Source of the DNA: Cristatella mucedo
Taxonomy: Eukaryota; Bryozoa; Phylactolaemata; Cristatellidae
Direction: 5' to 3'
Assembly: GCA_009760855.2 (NCBI GenBank)
Contig: WPIO01000066.1
Span: forward strand, 2,041,001-2,105,000
Length of the DNA stretch: 64,000 bases
Part shown: in pieces, positions 1-12,281 of the stretch
Numbering within the stretch: the first letter of the stretch is position 1
Layout: the number at the start of each line of letters is the position of its first letter
Position numbers and translations under genes: made by a program
The notes under the pieces: model-generated
What the model saw: the letters and a program-made list of their open reading frames with translations, nothing else
Databases searched by the model: none
What the model was told of the DNA's origin: nothing

Positions 1-320
<320 letters not shown>

Positions 321-491
321 GGCTAACTAGGTAAGGTGATTGCTTTTCACGACCTCGGCCCCGAGGTCGTGGGTTCGAATCCTGTGGTGGGCGATCCTTT
401 ATCGCCACTGCAAGTGGTGGTGATAGTCGTAAAGGCTCTTCTGTCGCTATACAAAAAGAAGCTGTTAAATCAGCTAGCATTTTTTTTTTAA
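321..491 (+). mobile_element. SINE1, copy 1 (tRNA-derived)
   Basis: The head resembles a tRNA gene: an A-box-like 'GGCTAACTAGG' and a perfect B-box-like 'GGTTCGAATCC' about 45 bp further on, as expected for an internal RNA polymerase III promoter. The body ('GGGCGATCCTTTATCGCCAC', then 'CTGTCGCTATACAAAAAGA') is shared with copies at 8878, 13927, 32164 and 50997. It ends after 'AATCAGCTAGCA' in a T-rich tail. It is not a functional tRNA gene because it has no acceptor-stem pairing and a long non-tRNA body. Confidence 0.85.
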
Positions 492-2954
492 GTTGGCCTG
501 ATTGGTTGTCCTTCAAAAACTGTAGAGCCCATGTCTTTCCTCTTGGCATTGCCATATCGGCTTGACTAGGCTCTTAAAGGGAGGGGTGGCATAGTCACTG
601 GATAATGACACTTATGGTCTGTTGACAGCAGCAGCAGCCGAGTTACCTGATCGGCAACTAGTGGCCTATGGTAAGCATCTAGTGGGCCCCTGAGCTATGC
701 TGAATGTCAGCACCCGATGACGTGGTGTCTCATTTTTGTTTTTTTTTATTAGTTTTTTTTATTTTTTTTTTAGTTATTTTGTTACAGTTAGTCGGTTAGC
801 AGCACCAGCAGCTTTGTTGATTGCTGCTGAAACCTCCAGCCACCTTTACAATGATCCACTCCTACATCAGTCCTTGTTTACCTGTCTCAGGAAGTCTGCC
901 GCCTACCTTTCAGCATGTCGCCAGCCACTGGTTGGCCCGTGTGCCTCAAGCCGTACGTTACCAGAGGTCACCCAGATCGATGTTATTTGTAGACTTCCGA
1001 AGCCTTCCCCCGGATGGGCCTCTCAAGATGGCTACCATGCCTCCTCCAGTGCCAAAGGTGGATGCTCAGGTTCAGCGAAGGGAAGACTCGTTCCGCAGCG
1101 ATGATGCCGACAAGCAATTTCGAGGTGGGGGAGTACGATTAGGAACAAAGTTATTGAATTGCAAAAACTGCCCCCAAATGCCGCGTAGGCTTTGAGTAGG
1201 TTTCAGAAAACGCTCTAAACGTATGCCCACTTTGTCGCTGAGGCTTTGCATAGTTACAGCTGGAGTACATTGAATTGTATTGAATTGTTGTTGCAATGTC
1301 GAGTGAAACTTGATCACTAGAGCGTTTTCTCATAGCACATAGACATATTGCTGTGGCTGCTTAGGGCTGTGGAAGTTGGGCACTTTTTTCTGCAGCTTCC
1401 TCCTGTTGCATCGCAGGGATTGGGCACACACTAGGACCTGCTAGCTATGGTAGAGGCTACCACTTTTCGTACACATTAGTGCATGCGAGAAAACGGCATG
1501 CAATGGCTAGATGCCGATAGCAGAGTCTCCAGCCTCGAACTCCGTCCGGTGATTCAGCTGCTGAATCACGAGTGACGCGGCGTGCAACAAGTGTGCATGC
1601 CGCGAGCGGCCAGAGCAGAACGAGGCAGCCATCATCGAGTTGCCGCAGAGGCTGCCATCGAGCTGCCTTGCCTGCAGTTGTAGGCGACTCCACCTCCATG
1701 CTTCTCATTGGTTGGACTGTGTGATAGATGGCAGCAGACGGATTACAAATGAACCGAGGGTTGTGCTTGATCTAAACGAGAATAGCCATACTTGCGCCCT
1801 TGGTGGTTAGTGTGCATGCTTGATTCCGGAGTCTGAGACTCCAGACTCGAGACCTAACCGGCCATTACTCAGTGCCGATGCCTCAGTCAGCGAATACAGA
1901 TGGCAACCGAAGGGCTCTGCAATTCTGTTGTTGCCATGTCGATGTGTGGGCATTCTCAAAGCCTTCTCATCTTAGAATTAGGCCCATGGTTTTTTCTCTT
2001 ATTAATTAAAGCAAGCTACCATGCGACTTGTGACTTGAGACTGACTGCACATTAAGTATGGTGAGCCCTAAACTCAATTCGAAGTAAGACTAGGCAGTTT
2101 CATGCAAGGCGCTCAAATTGAGACTGAGCTCTGTTTAGAGCACTTTGCAAGTCAAAGTAATATTAGCTGGTGCAGGATCTTATGTCTGTGCAAAGGCATG
2201 TAGTAAAAGGTCGTTGGTTATGCATGTCAAGATAACTGTATCGATATCCCGGTGCTTTGCAACTCATTACAAGAAAACTGATGGCATGTACAGTCCTTCT
2301 CAACAGTCTTGTTTCCCTGCCACTGACACACGAATTAGTCAAGCAAATCCGGAGATGTAATCACGTTGATCGGATTCAGTAAACCGTGATGGTAGCACTC
2401 AAAGTGCGCTAGCTGTCCCTTGTAGAGTACAGTGTGAGCTATGACTACAAGAAATCGCCTGGCTACCATGTTTTTCGGGAGTTCGAACGTACATTCCGTG
2501 AAGACGAACATGTTCTTAAGCTGTGTTTAGCTCTACATAAGCTCTCTTATGTCTACACAGCTGGTTCCGGGCTGAGTTAGACGGTTTGCCTACCCACCAA
2601 CAGAGGATTGGCTACCCCTACAGGCTCTGACACAAACATAGATAGACAGTGCCCCTAAAGACTTGCCAGGTATAGCTTTTTGACAAGGATTGCCGAACGA
2701 AACTCCAAAAAACCTCAGAGGTGCAACCTGTTAGTTTTTGTTCCATCTCACTGATATTTTTACTTATGCAAGACGTCAAAAATACATTCAGTATATAGCA
2801 CTCCGAAATTGATGGTGCATACTTCCATCTGCTTAAGTCCAAAGCCATCTGTTGACACAAGGTGGGCGTTACCATGGCGACCTGAGACTTCTGAGATCCA
2901 TGTGTTCATTTAAATATCAATCACTTATATGTATACATGCAACATCGCACCTCT
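492..2954. other. no recognised gene
   Basis: About 2.4 kb without a convincing gene. It contains a T-rich stretch at 733-775 and several short open frames (the longest, 821-1195, is 124 codons). None has a recognisable domain, intron boundary or second copy in the window. Confidence 0.5.
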
Positions 2955-2974
2955 CACACACACACAGATGCGCG

Positions 2975-3020
<46 letters not shown>
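2955..3020. repeat. (AC)n microsatellite
   Basis: A CACACA run with a short interruption (GATGCGCGAA) between two blocks. Confidence 0.95.
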
Positions 3021-3397
3021 TATTTGATGGTTAGTGAGAAAATGCTGGATGTGGTTATCGAGAATCGTTGTTAGAGATGGAGATACTGGATGCGTCTATA
3101 AAATATTTCTTTTCAGTGGGCACACAGGGTAATAGAATGAAATCTTTTGAAAGTAAACGTGAGACTGAAGCCAGAAATTGCTGCATATACTATCATAACA
3201 TGGTTGATTCCTACGTTTTTTTACCTAGTCAGCAATCCAATGTTAGCATCAACGAGTTACAAATAATGCTAACTCATGGAGGCCCTGTATTCAAGGTAAA
3301 TTTTGTTGGGTCAGCCTGCCTAAAAAAAAGGTTATATATCTTAGTTACCTTGCTACTCAGGCTGAGAAATGTGTGTGACCTAGCACAGAGTGCCCTT

Positions 3398-3414
3398 TGT
3401 GTGTGTGTGTTTGC

Positions 3415-3458
<44 letters not shown>
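3398..3458. repeat. (GT)n microsatellite, left of LINE A
   Basis: A GT dinucleotide run that abuts the 3' end of the minus-strand LINE A copy. A matching GT-rich tract lies at the other end of that LINE (4348-4405). Confidence 0.95.
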
Positions 3459-3461
<3 letters not shown>

Positions 3462-4347
3462 GTAATGTAATGTATCTCCGTCAGTAACTCCACAAAGTCA
3501 TAAAGACCATGTGGGTGTTACGCAGGAGAGTTTTGTGTAGCGCACTTCCAGCCTAAGTGGCTTTCGGTACGCATTCGGTAGCCAACAGACTTCGTCTCAC
3601 GCAACAAAGAGAAAGTGGGAAGCATATCAGAGTCAGGAGAGCAGTTGAGGTAGTGAGTAGCATAGAATAGCAGTTCAGGACCGCAGAAAAAGATGTGCCA
3701 TATTCGGCAGTTGGAGAGTAGATGTCGTTGCGTAAGAATTGTGGAAGCGAGTTCCACAGTCTAGGACCTGCAGAGCTAAAGCTTCTGTCCCCAACTGTCT
3801 TTAAGTGGAGGAATGGCACAGCTAATTTATTGCCCACACAGGACCTGAGGGCGCGAACAGGCTGAAACTGATGCAGCAGTTCAGCTAGGTACGAAGGAGC
3901 CAAGCCGTGGCGGGCCTTGTGGGTCAGCATAAGAACTTTGCTCTGTATCCTTTGCTCAACCGGCAACCATCCTAGCTCTTTCAGCAAAGGTGACACGTGC
4001 TCAAACCGCTGGGACTTGAAGACCAGCCTTGCAGCCATATTCATAGTCAGCTGTAGTGGCATAATAGCTTTCTTTGGTAGCCCTGCCAAAAGGGAATTAC
4101 AATAATCAAGCCGAGACAGAACTAAAGAGCTAGCTAAATTTTTTACAAGCCACTGTGGGAGACAGCTTCTAATCTTGGATAGGGATCGGATGTGATGGCT
4201 AGCTGTAGAGGCAGTCTTCTGAATGAAGCTTTTGAAATTGAGGCAGCTGTCGAACACGACACCTAGATTTCGAGCACGTGGTGAAGGTCGCACAATAGCA
4301 TCACCTATTAGAATAGCAAAGCCTTCTAATCCAGCCACACGCTTAAA
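3459..4347 (-). mobile_element. LINE A fragment (L2/CR1-like), 3' part of the reverse transcriptase
   Basis: On the minus strand this encodes the C-terminal half of an L2/CR1-type reverse transcriptase polyprotein. Visible motifs are 'ARNLGVVFDSCLNFKSF', 'SRLDYCNSLLAGLP' and 'FSSAGPRLWNSLPQFLRND'. The catalytic YADD region and the endonuclease are missing, so the copy is 5'-truncated. The 3' end on the minus strand is a run of ACATT units (3459-3475), the terminal repeat seen in all LINE A copies here. Both ends touch GT-rich microsatellite sequence. Confidence 0.88.
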
Positions 4348-4405
4348 GTGTGTGTGTTTCTGTCTGTGTGTATGTCTGTGTGTGTGTTGTCTGTGTGTGT
4401 GTACT
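4348..4405. repeat. GT-rich imperfect microsatellite, right of LINE A
   Basis: Imperfect GTGTGT/CTGTGT tract directly at the truncated 5' end of the LINE A copy. Confidence 0.85.
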
Positions 4406-5439
4406 GTGTCAGGCCAAATAATGCACCCATCCTTGGTATAAAGATATATCCTCAACAGTTTTGCATACAATATTTTTTCAGTAACCATCAAGGGCTAGGA
4501 TCAGGCTATTTTAAGCTTATCCAGCAGGAGACTTACTTGGTTTGACAACAAAGTAAGAAATACTCTCATGGTACATAGGCAAAACTACCAAGCACCATTT
4601 TATGATGTATAATGACTTAAAAATTTCTTTTGAGCAATTTTTATGGTCTTTAGTCTCTTGGTTAGCCGATTGTTCATGCTCAACTGAACTACCTACTCAT
4701 TCTCTTAGTGGAAACTTTGTAATGCATTTTCAGATCACCGTGCTGTGGGCATATGAATTATTTTCCAAGACTTCTCAAGAAGTTTTACTTGATCTCACAG
4801 CTCATTTGGTTTATCAGGAAACATTTTATCTTCCTTTGTGTCTCTTACTGCATTATTGAATTAATTCATGGTCTCGAACTAGATCTAATGTAGTCTGTGC
4901 ATGTGCAAGGCAGATGCCTTACACCTTCATCATTTGTGAATAGGTAACTGAAACAGTCGACGTGAAGTACTTTTTGCAGATAAAGAGAAAGTTAGACGTT
5001 AGGCATATCCGAAACTCACACACTGTCATTTTGTGACAGAGCTTGCAAAAATGGTCCCACGAAAACCGCAATTTACTCCGAACCCATTTTAAACTGTCAC
5101 ACAAACAATTTGCCTGATTTCACACCTACTAGGCTAACGAAAATGGAAGCATGCGCATTATGCTAAATGCATGACTTTATCATATCGATCATACCGTTTG
5201 GTAATAATGTTTAGAATTTACTCTATTATCGCATTATCTTAACGTGTGAGATTTTTGTTGGTCCAAAGGGTTCTCAGATTTCATGGTTCCAGACTGTACA
5301 TAAACAGGCTGCATATGATACATGCATAATTGTGTGTGCCCGCCTGTGTATGTGTGGGAGCATGTCTGTATGTGTGCGCGCACGTCTGTGTGTGCTTGCT
5401 TGTGTGTAAAAATATTCCATATATTTGCAAAACCTGATG
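4406..5439. other. no recognised gene
   Basis: AT-rich sequence with only short open frames. An imperfect TGTGTG tract lies around 5330-5406. Confidence 0.5.
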
Positions 5440-5543
5440 CTCACCAGAAAGACTGCTGTAGCAAATGTAAAGCACCTAGAAAGAGATTGAGTTCTCTGAG
5501 GGCGTGTTGTCAAGTTCATTATTATTATTATTATTATTATTAG
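5440..5543 (+). mobile_element. LINE B 3' terminal fragment
   Basis: This matches the last 100 bp of LINE B: 'GCAAATGTAAAGCACCTAGA', then 'GAGATTGAGTTCTCTGAGGG', ending in eight or so ATT units. Only the 3' tail is present, a typical outcome of abortive target-primed reverse transcription. Confidence 0.85.
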
Positions 5544-5640
5544 GGCATCAGAAGTTGTCTACTAATTATGAATATGCTGAGTTATATCGGAGTTACGTCG
5601 GATATGAGTTGTGTCAAAGCAGTGAGTGCAGGCACTCAAG

Positions 5641-5720
5641 GCAGCAGCAGCATTGCAGCAGCAGCAGAAGCAGCATTGCAGCAGCAGCAGAAGCAGCATT
5701 GCAGCAGCAGCAGTAGCAGC
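5641..5720. repeat. GCA-rich minisatellite, 23-bp unit
   Basis: Three copies of a 23-bp unit built from a CATT followed by GCAGCAGCAGCAG; CATT recurs at 5651, 5674 and 5697. Open frames across it are low-complexity Ala/Gln/Ser tracts and not evidence of a gene. Confidence 0.9.
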
Positions 5721-8700
5721 AAGCTGCCACCACTGCTGCTCCTATTGGGGCTGATGAATTGAATGAAGATGAATGAATGAAATGAAGATGAAATGGAAAA
5801 ATTGTCAGCCTGGCTAGCATTACTGCCTACATGGCAGCGATCAGATGAACAACTACCTGCGCCTTGCTGCATTAGTCTCTCGCCTTGTTGCACGTCGCGC
5901 TTGCTTGCTGTTGGCACATGCCGTGCATCGGGATGAGCACATGCCAGCCATGCATTGAGCACTACATTCACCCATCGTACTTGCTGATACCAACTGCGTG
6001 GGCACTGGGAGGTTTCTTGGTGATTGCCTGCATCACTGGCCAAGCTGTCGGCCTAAGCAGCGACTATGAAAGACTGCTGACAGTTGCTGTTGCTAACAGT
6101 CGCTCTCTACTTTTCAGCCACCGTCTCACAGTGTGACAGGATTGGGCTTGAAGCTGGGAAGTTGCTGCAGAGTGTCAATGCCAAGTTGCACCACCTGCAT
6201 ATTACATGATCACGTGACATCGATGGAAGTGTACACAAGTCGTGCACGACTGGATGCTAGTGCACTTGCTGCTTGTCAGCCTTCGGCTTCAGCAGCAGCA
6301 ATCGGTACCATGCTCATGTTTTGAGCAGCGGAATGCAGAATTACGCAAAAACACAACATGCCCCCAGGTGCTATCGAGTAAAAGCACTATGTTCGGACTG
6401 GACTCTTCACTAGCTATACTGCTCCTGATTTTGCTATTCAGCTGCTGATGGCAGCAGTTGCTGCAACTTGCTTTTTGATGTAATACTCCCAAGTTGTTGT
6501 TGAACGTCATGCAAATAGCTGCTTTTCAGAGGCATCACGTACCCACATAATGCAGCTGGTCTTGGTACAACATGAGGCTGCACATGCCTTGATAATTTAA
6601 ATTTTGTGACGACTGGAAAAAGATGACGGTTCGAACTTATAAGTGCTGGGAAACTTGGTGGCCAGTTTTTAAGGTAACTCATTCCACTTGAACAGGCGTT
6701 GAAAGTACATCGGTTGCCATTTGTAAAAGCAAAAAGTAAGCCCACTTCCAGCCATTGCAGCTTACCTTCGACCAGTAAATCAAGTCACTGCAAGTCAGTA
6801 GCTCTCACTAAGGGATTGAATCTATTACTGCTAGGTCATTCGGATGTCAGCAGTATCAACCACATGCACTCCAAAAGCCGTGTAGGATGTGAGTGGGCTG
6901 CAGTGGGCTAAGTAGCTTAACACCCGATTAATCTTCATTGATTTATGAAATTGCAGACTGGCGAACATTGCATTACATTCGGAATGCAGAGTAGGATTCT
7001 GTGCTTGATGTTTATGATCTCTCCCCTCGACGAGGATCGTACCTCCGTATTCAAGCAGTGGAGCAACGACATGCTGACAGCATAGTAAACCCAACCACCG
7101 GTTGGCTTGTTTTTCCAGATAGGATACTGCCAGGACTTTTTGGCACTATGTCTAAACATTGAAATTGAGCTGCAACGCACAAAGTCGATGCCTCCACGAA
7201 GGAGTCCTTGCAGAATGCAAGTTTGTCCCTCTAAAACCGGAATAGTTAAAACCGGTGTAGCTGTAACTCGTGATTCTATTTTAAATGAGTACATCAAAAG
7301 CCATTTCAAATCTTAAAACGCTCTGGAATCACTAGGACCTCCTTGGTAAGGTATACTAGATGGAGGCCTCTTAATATCAGAAAATAAATGAACAAACGAT
7401 TGTTGAACGCCACAGCTGAAGTGGCTGCTCTCGGTATATTTGATGCCGAAAGCTATCGCAAGGACTAGCTGGGCTGTATTGCTTCTTTATACCCGTCAGA
7501 TTATCCGATTTGAAGTAATCAGGACTTCTGTTGGCTTGACGTATGCTAGTAAATTTAGCTTCTGCGCCATATCTGTCTGAATATGCCAAAACTATCTAAC
7601 AGCTATTTGGATTGGATAGTCATTCAGGGATCAGCAGACGCTCACATTACCTTGTCAGTGTGAAATAATGTCGGTATGTTCAAGTGAACTTGGGTGTGGC
7701 AGTTGCCACACCCCTGCTGTCATGAGTGCCTATTAGAGATTTTTAATGTGAGTTTTAATGGTTGACTCTTTGAATTAGAGCAACAGGTCAAGTTTATGTC
7801 ATTCTATGGCACATGATTCAAAAACTGGTGCACGATTGTTAGCAGACGACTTGTCTATACTTGCAGGCGGAAAAGAAAATTACTGCAGTGCAATTGGCAA
7901 AGTCGATTGCTCAATTAAAAAGCACTAGGTAGGCTGTCTATCTATTGTAGCAAGAGCAAAAGGAATCTCTTTATTAGAGATTCGTTGACCCCAAACTTTC
8001 CTACAGGTAGCAGTTAGTATTCATTCGCAATTCAATGCAGGTGCAATGTATTTGCTGGTTTACAGCAATGAGACGATCCTAATTAAGTCCGCTCTCATTG
8101 TATGGACAATTTGCTCAGCATATCCAAAGTACGCAGTCGATTTGCCAACTACCAATCTTGGCAGTCCCTGGTCAGCTTGTCGTCAGGCCGTGCAGTGAGA
8201 CCGAGCGACGAGTGTCATGACTCCACCCCCGTGACTGTATTTTGTTCACAGAAGCTCGCAGGTCAAGCATATTCCATTGCAATCTGGACGGCCGCCGGCA
8301 CAGAGGGATTCACCGTGTTGTCCATTGATTCATCCGAGGAGGACCGCAGCTGTGCACCGGCAACCCTGATGGTGAATCCACCGTCAGTTCATCAGTGGGT
8401 TACAGGCCCGTGTCCATGCCACATAAGAGGCAGACCTCTCGATGATGCTCCCAACTGCTGTTCACCAGTGGTTTAGCCCAGGAACTGTGCCGGCCTGCAT
8501 ATAATCGAACTATGCCCCTTCATCGGATACTCGATAAGGGGTCCCTTTTATTTTATGCACCCATTGTTTTGAACTGCTGAGACTCTATACTGCCCGATGC
8601 ACTCGGCTGCAGTTTGCCGTATGCCGTGACCTCTAAGAGGCCGCTACAGAGGCACCGACGTGAGGAATCGAGAGCCGCTTCCTGAGCAGGTGAACCGTCG

Positions 8701-8877
8701 TCCGAACCCTAAACTAGTCTGCCGGTCAGGATGACGGTCAGGATGATGGAAGGCTCCAGTCTGCATTCTCTCATGATAATAATCAAATGCTTGCGGTCGG
8801 CCACTGGAGCGCTCAGGACGTGGTGTTTCGAAAATTGCCTCAATCTAAGAAACATGCTTCTGGTCAGGCGAGCCGTG
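5721..8877. other. no recognised gene; one 124-codon open frame at 8102-8476
   Basis: About 3.1 kb without recognisable genes or repeats shared with the rest of the window. A GAATGAA-rich patch lies at 5755-5800. The open frame at 8102-8476 (+) lies in a more GC-rich block running to about 8700. It could be an old mobile-element remnant or an exon, but I see no domain. Confidence 0.45.
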
Positions 8878-9015
8878 TTGGCGCACTCAGTAATGCGGTC
8901 GCTCTTCATGACCTCTATCTCGAGGTCACGGATTCAAATCCTGTGGTGGGAGATACTTTATTGCTACTTCCAGAGGTGGCTGTAGCCTTTAGGGGTCTTC
9001 TGCCGCCGCTATAAG
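8878..9015 (+). mobile_element. SINE1, copy 2 (diverged, 3'-truncated)
   Basis: Matches SINE1 from the A-box region ('GGCGCACTCAGTAATGCGG') through the B box ('GGATTCAAATCC', one or two changes) to 'CGCCGCTATAAG'. It stops there, without the tail. The next base begins the inverted LTR arm. Confidence 0.75.
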
Positions 9016-9109
9016 TGTAACCGAGCAGAAGGTCGTCCCTCGGCTCTCTACCGGTGGACGGTGTAGTGCAGAGCTGCAGTGCGGTTAAAACACAAGTGGC
9101 CACAACTGT

Positions 9110-10436
9110 GTGCCGAAAGCAACAATTTATTGTGGACCTGTTAGTAGTGGTTACGCGCCGGCGCAAGCGTTTTATGCTAGTAAGTTCCAGTCTGGCTTTA
9201 GAGCTAATCACTCCACAGAGTCAGCATTGCTTCGGGTATACAACGACCTACTTAGGAATGCAGACATGGGTAGAGTGTCTCTTCTTGTTTTGCTCGATCT
9301 TTCGGCAGCTTTTGATACCATCGATCACAAAGTACTTCTAGAGCGCCTCTCATCTCGCCTGGGCATCACTGGCACTACTCTGCAGTGGTTCAGGTCCTAT
9401 CTCAGTGGGAGACTCCAGAGTGTTGACGTGAATGGACAAAGATCATCTGAAGTACATCTAAAATATGGAGTACCTCAGGGCTCTGTGCTAGGTCCGGTCC
9501 TTTTCACCGTTTATACTCTCCCTCTCGCTGATGTGATTGCCAAGCACAATCTAGGCTTTCACTTCTATGCGGATGACACTCAGTTGTACCTTTGCTTTGA
9601 TCCCTCCCAGCCTTCGAGCACCTCAAATTCTCTCAACTCACTTGCTGCATGCATTGATGACATCCGATCATGGATGGCAGCAAATTTTCTAAAACTAAAC
9701 GATGATAAAACTAACTTACTAGTTATGGGCAAACCTAGTGTTATTCAGAAATTGGAAAGGCTGACTTTCAAAATTGGCTCTGCCAGCATATCTCCAGTTG
9801 CATCAGCTCGAAATCTAGGTGTCATATTCCAAAGCGACCTCTCGTTAGACGACCACATCAGCTCCACAGTCAAATCAGCCTATTTTCAGCTTCATAACAT
9901 TGCTAAAATTAGGGCTTGTTTAGATAAGGATACCACGTCCAAGTTGGTCCATGCATTCGTGACATCTCGTCTCGACTTCTGCAACTCACTGCTTACTGGC
10001 CTACCAGCATGTGCGATCAGGCGATTGCAGCTGGTGCAAAACTCTGCAGCTAGGCTTGTCTGTCGTGAGCGTCGCAGTTGCCACATTACTCCACTTCTCG
10101 CCGACCTGCACTGGTTACCAGTCAAGCAACGGATTGACTTCAAGGTTTTGTCGCTCACTTTTAGGTCTCTTCATTCTATGGCTCCAGCCTATCTTTCAGA
10201 TACACTACCCCATCAGGCAAAGCATCGTACCACTCGCTTTCGGAATCCAACAGTCTAGAAATACCTCGTACAAACCTTAAATCCTTTGGAGACCGTGCAT
10301 TTAGCTCGTATGCTCCCACAGCCTGGAACTCCCTCCCGACCTGCATCAGAACATCCCCTGACCTGACCACATTTAAAAGAAACTTAAAAACATACCTATT
10401 TAGGACAGCATTTAGTGGGTCCTTGTGATTCGTCCT
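9110..10436 (+). pseudogene. LINE B reverse transcriptase, one frameshift
   Basis: The open frame 9110-10258 (382 codons) contains the RT core: 'LLDLSAAFDTIDH', '[13 protein letters not shown]', an intact 'FHFYADDTQLYL' catalytic motif, then 'LDFCNSLLTGLP' and 'LHWLPVKQRIDFK'. Its first 20 or so codons come from the flanking LTR and are not LINE. Near 10239 the copy has three T where the 27796-29340 copy has four. This shifts the frame and replaces the last 60 or so residues with 'RNPTV' and a stop; the lost frame resumes to about 10436. The element lacks its endonuclease, so it could not move on its own. Confidence 0.9.
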
Positions 10437-10671
10437 CGATGTGCTTATGCGTGCTGACACTGCTCATGCTGCCACTAACCACATTTGCATGCTGACCCAG
10501 TGCATGTAACCCCTAACCATGTTATTCATTTTGTTTGTTTTTCAAGCATGATTTTACTTACTATTCTATTGCGTATCACTTTGCAGCAAATGTAAAGCGC
10601 CTAGAAAGAGATTAAGTTCTCTGAGGGCGCTTTATCAAGTGCAATATTATTATTATTATTATTATTATGCG
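9172..10671 (+). mobile_element. LINE B insertion (L2/CR1-like), 5'-truncated, nearly intact RT
   Basis: A 1.5-kb LINE B copy inserted into the inverted LTR arm. It starts inside the RT N-terminal region (from the 'SKFQSGFRANHSTESALL' segment) and ends with the typical tail 'GCAAATGTAAAGCGCCTAGA' plus eight ATT/TTA units. It is very similar to the minus-strand copy at 27796-29340, which suggests recent activity. Confidence 0.93.
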
Positions 10672-10963
10672 GCGCGAACCGGACTGACTGAGTTCACTGC
10701 TCGAACTTCCGAGGCCCGAGTATGATTAACTATCCTACGGGTTTTCACGGCTGCGAACCGGACCGGCGGAGTTACCTGCGTGAGAACTCCCGGAGCCCGA
10801 CTACAATAAGCTGCCACACGCCTGCGTCGTAGCAATGGTCCCGACCCCGAAGGCGGACCGCTACAGCACCTCAAGATGTGAGCAGCTAACTAAGTAGCCG
10901 ACAGAGCACAACCGCACAGTCCAAGTTGCACTTAGCTGTTCGTCGCTGTAGGTTCGAATCTCG

Positions 10964-11096
<133 letters not shown>

Positions 11097-11366
11097 CTCT
11101 TGACTTTGAGCGTAGCTGCTATTTTTGTCGGACCCTAGCTCTCAGGGTCCGTCCTTGGCCTGTTCGCTTCTGCCTGTAATTTTGCACTGGGGCAGCTCCC
11201 AGGTCTCAGCCGCGATATTAGCCCTTGCCTTAGTGGGTCTGACTAGGGCACCTAGAGCAACCGTAGCTGGCGGACTAGCCAAGGAGAATTGGGCAGGGGG
11301 ACGCATTAGCTAACCGGGAGCGGAGCGAGGCTTCAGTTTGACAGCGAGATCCGCTCAGGTCGCCGA

Positions 11367-11519
11367 GCTGGTTTGGTCTAGCGGTTAAGGTGCTCGCCAC
11401 AACTAAAGTCTGGCTGAGGTCGTGGGCTCGAGCCCCGAGGCATATGTGAAGCGCCTGAATAGAGATTAAGTTCTCCTGAGTCGCTATATAAATGAACTAT
11501 ATATATATATTATATATAG
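11367..11519 (+). mobile_element. SINE2 (tRNA-like head, LINE B-like tail), copy 1
   Basis: The head 'GCTGGTTTGGTCTAGCGG' followed by 'TTAAGGTGCTCGCC' and 'GGGCTCGAGCCC' is tRNA-like, with A- and B-box spacing. The second half 'GTGAAGCGCCTGAATAGAGA' then 'TTAAGTTCTC' and 'GCTATATAAAT' closely follows the LINE B 3' tail. It ends in a TA-rich repeat. A second copy, in reverse, is at 41418-41555. It sits in the spacer between the two LTR arms. Confidence 0.8.
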
Positions 11520-11582
11520 CTTAGAATTGAGCTTGATTAGACAAAGAGCGAAAGGACGGCAAGATGGTGGAGCCATCTAATA

Positions 11583-11665
11583 AATTACAGGCAGACGCGA
11601 ATAGGCCGAGGACGGACACCGAGAGCTAGGGTCCGACAAAAATGGCAGCTACGCTCAAGAGGGCG

Positions 11666-11700
<35 letters not shown>

Positions 11701-12226
11701 CATAGACGAGAGGACGGACACAGCTCAGGGCTGCAGCTTCGGTAGTCGATGAGAGACTACGCCTCGAGAGCACGAGAGTCGAACTTACAGCGACGAACAG
11801 CTAAGTGCAACTTAGACTGCGCAGTTGTGTTCTGCCGGCTACTCAGCCAGCTGCTCATATCTTGAGGTGCTGTAACGGTCCGCCTTCGGGGACGATACCA
11901 TTGCTAGCGACGCTGGCGTGTGATGGCTTATTGTTGTCGGGCTTCGGGAGTTCTCACGCAGTTAACTCCGTCGGCTCGGTGCGCGCCGCATAAACGCATA
12001 GGGTAGTTTATTATAATCGGGCTTCGGGAGTTCACGCAGTTAACTCCGGTCCGGTTCGCGCCGCGTAAGGTGCTTGCGCCGGCGCGTAACCGCTACTAAC
12101 AGGTCCACAATAAATTGTTGCTTTCGGCACCCAGTTGTGGCCGCCCGTGTTTTAACCGTGCTGCAGCGCTGCACTACACCGTCCACCGGTAGAGAGCCGG
12201 GGGACGACCTTGTGCGCGGTTACATT
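11583..12226 (+). mobile_element. 5' LTR of a Ty3/Gypsy-type element
   Basis: This arm ends in GCGGTTACA directly before a primer-binding-type sequence (TTTGGTGACC) and a gag frame, as expected for a 5' LTR. It mirrors 9016-11184. Inside it are two similar GC-rich blocks ('CGGGCTTCGGGAGTT' at about 11939 and 12020). The left boundary is where similarity to the other arm stops ('AATTACAGGCAG'); I cannot see a clear TG terminus there. Confidence 0.75.
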
Positions 12227-12281
12227 TGGTGACCATGCCTTTGATTCGAAACACTAGCAACCTTCTTGGCTGGACGAGGGG
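12227..12281 (+). promoter_or_regulatory. leader with putative tRNA primer-binding site
   Basis: The sequence after the LTR terminus is TTTGGTGACC, in the position and of the type of Gypsy-element primer-binding sites. I cannot assign the priming tRNA. The gag start follows at 12282. Confidence 0.5.

Noticed and set aside
360-395. Genuine tRNA genes at the SINE B boxes (also 8930, 13990, 11420)
   Set aside because: No acceptor-stem pairing or complete cloverleaf. Each is followed by a shared non-tRNA body and tail.
821-1195. 124-codon protein-coding gene
   Set aside because: No domain, no second copy, no splice or polyadenylation context. A frame of this length can occur by chance in this composition.
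5504-5820. Ala- or Gln-rich small proteins on both strands
   Set aside because: They come from ATT repeats and the 23-bp GCA minisatellite and show no codon structure beyond that.
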